This document shows, piece after piece, positions 6,801 to 7,984 of a stretch of DNA of 7,984 nt (positions are counted from its first letter, which is position 1; each line of letters opens with the position of its first letter). A program made the translations under genes and the position numbers. Origin of the DNA: DYIU01 sp038326775 (GTDB lineage Bacteria > Actinomycetota > Geothermincolia > Fen-727 > Anoxymicrobiaceae); the NCBI GenBank assembly GCA_038326775.1, contig JBBQKJ010000090.1, positions 1 through 7,984 of the forward strand, read 5' to 3'. The notes beneath the pieces are model-generated. The model did no database searches. It had not been told where the DNA came from and worked only from the letters and a program-made list of their open reading frames with translations.

Positions 6801-7063
6801 CCGTTACCAGGAAGCGCGAGTACATGCAGTTCCTCACCCTCGAGGACCCCTTCGGCACCTTCGAGGCCACCATCTTCCCGGCCGACTACGAGCGCCTCGG
6901 CGCCGCGGTGCGCGCCTCGCGCATACTGCGCGTGACCGGCCAGGTAACAGACCGCGCCGGCAGCGTCTCGCTCAACGCCTCCGGCATCGAGCCCATCGAG
7001 CCGGCCCTGCTTGCCGGCGATGACGAGCCCGACCGCGGCGTCGCGACCCGGGACCGCGGCTGA
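3812..7063 (+). CDS. dnaE2: Error-prone DNA polymerase DnaE2 (ImuC)
   Basis: This C-family polymerase (1083 residues, usual range) performs damage-induced mutagenic synthesis. The PHP domain comes first (HLNCHSNFS at 6-14, LALTDHDGLYG at 37-47). The palm has PHP-to-palm motif GRGSAAGSLVAYVLGIT (357-373), PDIDLD with catalytic Asp399 and Asp401, and the third Asp550 in KMDILG. FSGYGFCKAHSATYGEFSYQAAYLKAHFP (738-766) precedes the helix-hairpin-helix region, and an OB fold ends the protein (about 985-1060). Chain-start ATG 3812 fits the family N-terminus but has only a weak GCGGGG upstream; 39 more in-frame codons exist upstream but run through the inverted repeat. Oddities: a Pro/Gly-rich insertion at about 72-104, a repeat-bounded stretch at about 894-916, and Asn8 where the PHP HxH motif normally has His. 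No QxxLF clamp motif is visible, unlike replicative DnaE. It is the third gene of the SOS operon. Confidence 0.93.
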   Translation: MKRFVHLNCHSNFSLLYGGSSIDELVGRCSELEMDSLALTDHDGLYGAVQFYEKALAAGIKPIIGCDLSVEATPPPRSSPPALEGRPSSPPGVAARGGPRPERDSRVILLARDDDGYRNLCRAVTERRLGEAPIPLEKLAGLSAGLFALCGEANLLEPLSAIFGEALFAELADDGTREGHLAAERLIGSARRLGIRCAASNRVAFARPEDHHLHQVLCAIRVTCPVTRIPPGSSAETECYLKPSAAVERLFSAYPYSEAPEAVESAREIADACEFRFHLGSWLFPSPDLPPGETAFSHLTKLCFEGAARRYCPLPAATLERLHFELETIETMGFTPYFLVVYDIAKFCRERGIPAAGRGSAAGSLVAYVLGITYIDPLEHDLYFERFLSPARDDPPDIDLDVSASRRDEVLDYIYRRFGADRVAMICTYATMKARMAVRDVSKAMGLSPEEVDAFGRNIPHCRASQIERVAEAIPSYRGLPADREPYRTILDTCERLDGFPRHLSIHVGGVVIADRPLTDMVPLERATKGLVITQYDMGPIERLGLIKMDILGQKGLSVIEDASTSAAKNHGARLDTDALRRDDPDTFRLLREGRTLGVFQIESPAMRSLLQAMRPRSIEDLTLSIALIRPGASGSGMKELFLLRRAGREPPVYLHPDLEPILSESLGTFVYQEQVMRAAVALAGFTPAQADGLRRAMTHQRSGEQMEAIRSRFMEGAAARGMSAGGARAVFESLAKFSGYGFCKAHSATYGEFSYQAAYLKAHFPAEFMAAVLANEAGFYQHSVYIEEAKRLGVRVALPDVNRGEPDFRVVGGALNFGLCRVKGVTRRTVDGIMAARAEFPFTSLSDFLSRVETTEGEVSTLIKCGAFDSLENTRPELLWKLAMLFPQTRANRGVRAQILRSGDTAAAGNAPPDPTLPLAIPKVSPPTALPRLPDYARAQKLRMELEYLEASVSAHPLEILIPGELARQRVNSSELGRHLGETVTLTGWVIAQRRAVTRKREYMQFLTLEDPFGTFEATIFPADYERLGAAVRASRILRVTGQVTDRAGSVSLNASGIEPIEPALLAGDDEPDRGVATRDRG
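4025..4126 (+). repeat. GC-rich in-frame insertion-like segment in the DnaE2 PHP domain
   Basis: Between the PHP strand GCDLSV and the next conserved block RVILLARDDDGYRNL, DnaE2 proteins usually have a short loop. Here about 33 residues rich in Pro, Gly, Ser and Arg intervene. The DNA holds a 6-bp hairpin GAGGGC-AG-GCCCTC (4061-4074) and a perfect 12-bp palindrome GGGCCGCGGCCC (4103-4114). This looks like an inserted or expanded GC-rich repeat tolerated because it keeps the frame. Boundaries are approximate. Confidence 0.4.
6494..6558 (+). repeat. REP-like segment bounded by GGGTCAGG/CCTGACCC within dnaE2
   Basis: GGGTCAGG (6495-6502) and its reverse complement CCTGACCC (6551-6558) bound a 64-base stretch inside dnaE2. 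It encodes about residues 894-916 (RGVRAQILRSGDTAAAGNAPPDP), which is low-conservation linker between the helix-hairpin-helix region and the OB fold. GGGGTCAGG is shared with the intergenic repeats near both window ends. The simplest reading is a REP-like insertion that preserved the frame in a permissive linker. Confidence 0.5.
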
Positions 7064-7084
7064 CGCCTGCCCGGAACGCCCATC

Positions 7085-7093
7085 TGATAAAAT
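7085..7093 (+). promoter_or_regulatory. Possible extended -10 promoter for the downstream lipoprotein
   Basis: TGATAAAAT matches the extended -10 pattern (TG-N-TAAAAT), in the only AT-rich patch between dnaE2 and the lipoprotein gene. No good -35 lies 16-18 bases upstream, but extended -10 promoters can do without one. It would give a leader of about 40 bases. A separate promoter would uncouple the lipoprotein from the SOS operon. Confidence 0.4.
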
Positions 7094-7112
7094 GCGTCTA
7101 TATATGCGGCAC

Positions 7113-7141
7113 GGGCAACCGGACGCGAACGGGGCAACCGG
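7113..7141 (+). repeat. Tandem direct repeat GGGCAACCGG in the lipoprotein leader
   Basis: GGGCAACCGG occurs at 7113-7122 and 7132-7141, 19 bases apart, and the second copy abuts the ATG at 7142. No good Shine-Dalgarno site is visible; CGGGG in the second copy is the closest. The repeat may be chance duplication or a binding site, and its position at the start codon would let a bound factor block translation. Confidence 0.4.
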
Positions 7142-7933
7142 ATGAAGAAAGTGCTCTCCATAGCTCTCGCGTTATTGCTTTTCCTCGCGCTCGCCGGATG
7201 CGGGCGGAAAACGGGCGGCAAAGAAAAGAAATACACCCTCGACCAGTTCAAGACGCTCGTGCGGATACGCGCGCGCATCGAGGCATTCGAAAGCGACATG
7301 AGCGCGGCGACCGGGTCCATCAAGCCTACGAACGAATGCCTGGCGAGGATAAGGAAGGTAATCGCTAAACACAGAGGCGAACTGCCGCCGGTCGCGCTCT
7401 CGACCCCCGACGACCAGCCTTCCACAGCGCCGGAGTTCAGGTACACGCCGTCGATAAAGGGCACCGAAACGGGAACGCTTCTAAACCTGTATCAGCACGG
7501 AATCAGCCCGGCCGGGGACTACCTCCAGGCGTTGATGTGCCTGTACGGCGTCGAGGACTTCGTCAGCTTCGTGAAGCAGCACCTGGTCGATTACATGGCG
7601 CCGGACGGCAACTACGCCGAGACGATCAACCCGAAAGACCCGCCTCATGAATCCTACGGCAACTGGTACTATTACTGGCCGGCTCATGAAGAAGCACAGG
7701 AAGGGCCGATGGTCCGGGAGTTCGGCAAGCCGACTAACCCTACCGGGATAACGATAAAGATGGTGCGCGAGGTCACCGGGGTCCTGACCTACTACTTCGG
7801 TGCCGACACCTACACTCAGTACAACGCGCCCTCTCCCAGCCACCTCTGGATGGCCGAGAACGCTTTCAGCCTCGCCGCCGAAAGTAAGATCTCTTCGGGC
7901 GACCGCGTTCTGCTGGATAACCTGTCTATCTGA
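7142..7933 (+). CDS. Lipoprotein of unknown function
   Basis: The product is a predicted lipoprotein of 263 residues. The N-terminus MKK is followed by a Leu/Ala-rich core (residues 4-18) and the lipobox LAGC with Cys20 as the lipidation site; the mature protein begins CGRKTGGKEKK. Residues about 30-80 are helical and charged. The remainder mixes helices with an aromatic-rich stretch (SYGNWYYYWPAHEEA, about 176-190) and YYFGADTYTQYN (about 218-229). I recognise no enzyme motif or family. It should be anchored outside the cytoplasmic membrane. It has no sequence likeness to the other lipoprotein in this window beyond the signal. It lies 78 bases after dnaE2 with a possible promoter of its own, so a role in the SOS response is not indicated. 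Confidence 0.8.
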   Translation: MKKVLSIALALLLFLALAGCGRKTGGKEKKYTLDQFKTLVRIRARIEAFESDMSAATGSIKPTNECLARIRKVIAKHRGELPPVALSTPDDQPSTAPEFRYTPSIKGTETGTLLNLYQHGISPAGDYLQALMCLYGVEDFVSFVKQHLVDYMAPDGNYAETINPKDPPHESYGNWYYYWPAHEEAQEGPMVREFGKPTNPTGITIKMVREVTGVLTYYFGADTYTQYNAPSPSHLWMAENAFSLAAESKISSGDRVLLDNLSI

Positions 7934-7939
7934 GAACGC

Positions 7940-7970
7940 TGCAACATTGGGGTCAGGTCACTTTGTTGCA
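7940..7970 (+). repeat. REP-like repeat with 7-bp hairpin downstream of the lipoprotein gene
   Basis: TGCAACA (7940-7946) and TGTTGCA (7964-7970) form a perfect 7-bp stem whose 17-base loop begins with TTGGGGTCAGG (7947-7957), the same 11-mer as at 122-132. It begins 6 bases after the stop codon. The window ends in TTTT 10 bases beyond the stem, so a contribution to termination is possible but not well supported. Confidence 0.45.
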
Positions 7971-7984
7971 TTCGCTGCGATTTT

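Noticed and set aside
7031..7059. Two GACCGCGG copies at the end of dnaE2 as a terminator stem
   Set aside because: They are short direct repeats inside coding sequence, without a U-tract.

Overview
The window is GC-rich bacterial DNA. Codon use favours G or C at the third position, but ATA (Ile) and AGG (Arg) are also common, and Streptomyces or mycobacteria would avoid ATA. With TTG/GTG starts, clear Shine-Dalgarno sites, LAGC lipoproteins and a zinc-ribbon/four-helix membrane protein, this suggests a deep-branching actinobacterial-type or other high-GC environmental lineage. That placement is inference. The left end (1-110) has poly-G runs that look like sequencing or assembly error, and related short repeats lie near both ends. 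The window may therefore be a whole short metagenomic contig.

The layout has two divergent blocks. On the minus strand (157-1499) lies a two-gene unit: a small helical lipoprotein, then a zinc-ribbon membrane protein whose reading frame is broken by an apparent one-base deletion. On the plus strand (1713-7060) lies the main content, a DNA-damage mutagenesis operon: lexA (SOS repressor), dinB (Y-family translesion polymerase with all catalytic acidic residues) and dnaE2 (error-prone C-family polymerase). A further lipoprotein of unknown function (7142-7933) follows behind its own possible promoter. The 213 bp between the divergent blocks hold both promoters. The lexA promoter (TTGATT-17-TATAAT) has a TTCGGT direct repeat in its spacer that is a good candidate LexA operator. 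The opposite promoter has a 12-bp perfect palindrome over its -35 region.

The expected logic is as follows. LexA represses its own operon; RecA-stimulated self-cleavage at Ala101-Gly102 after DNA damage releases it. The Y polymerase carries a clamp-binding motif (QGELF) and could tether or partner DnaE2, in which no such motif is visible. The arrangement resembles the imuA-imuB-dnaE2 mutasome cassettes, but there is no imuA and the Y-family member appears catalytically competent.

The less ordinary features are: a 74-bp element with perfect 24-bp inverted repeats and possible TA target duplication inserted between dinB and dnaE2; a strong Shine-Dalgarno site just after it that serves an 18-codon frame overlapping the dnaE2 start; two in-frame insertion-like, hairpin-rich stretches inside dnaE2, one bounded by the GGGTCAGG repeat also found near both window ends; and an altered metal-binding motif in the DnaE2 PHP domain. 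I found no tRNA, rRNA, CRISPR array, transposase or phage gene.
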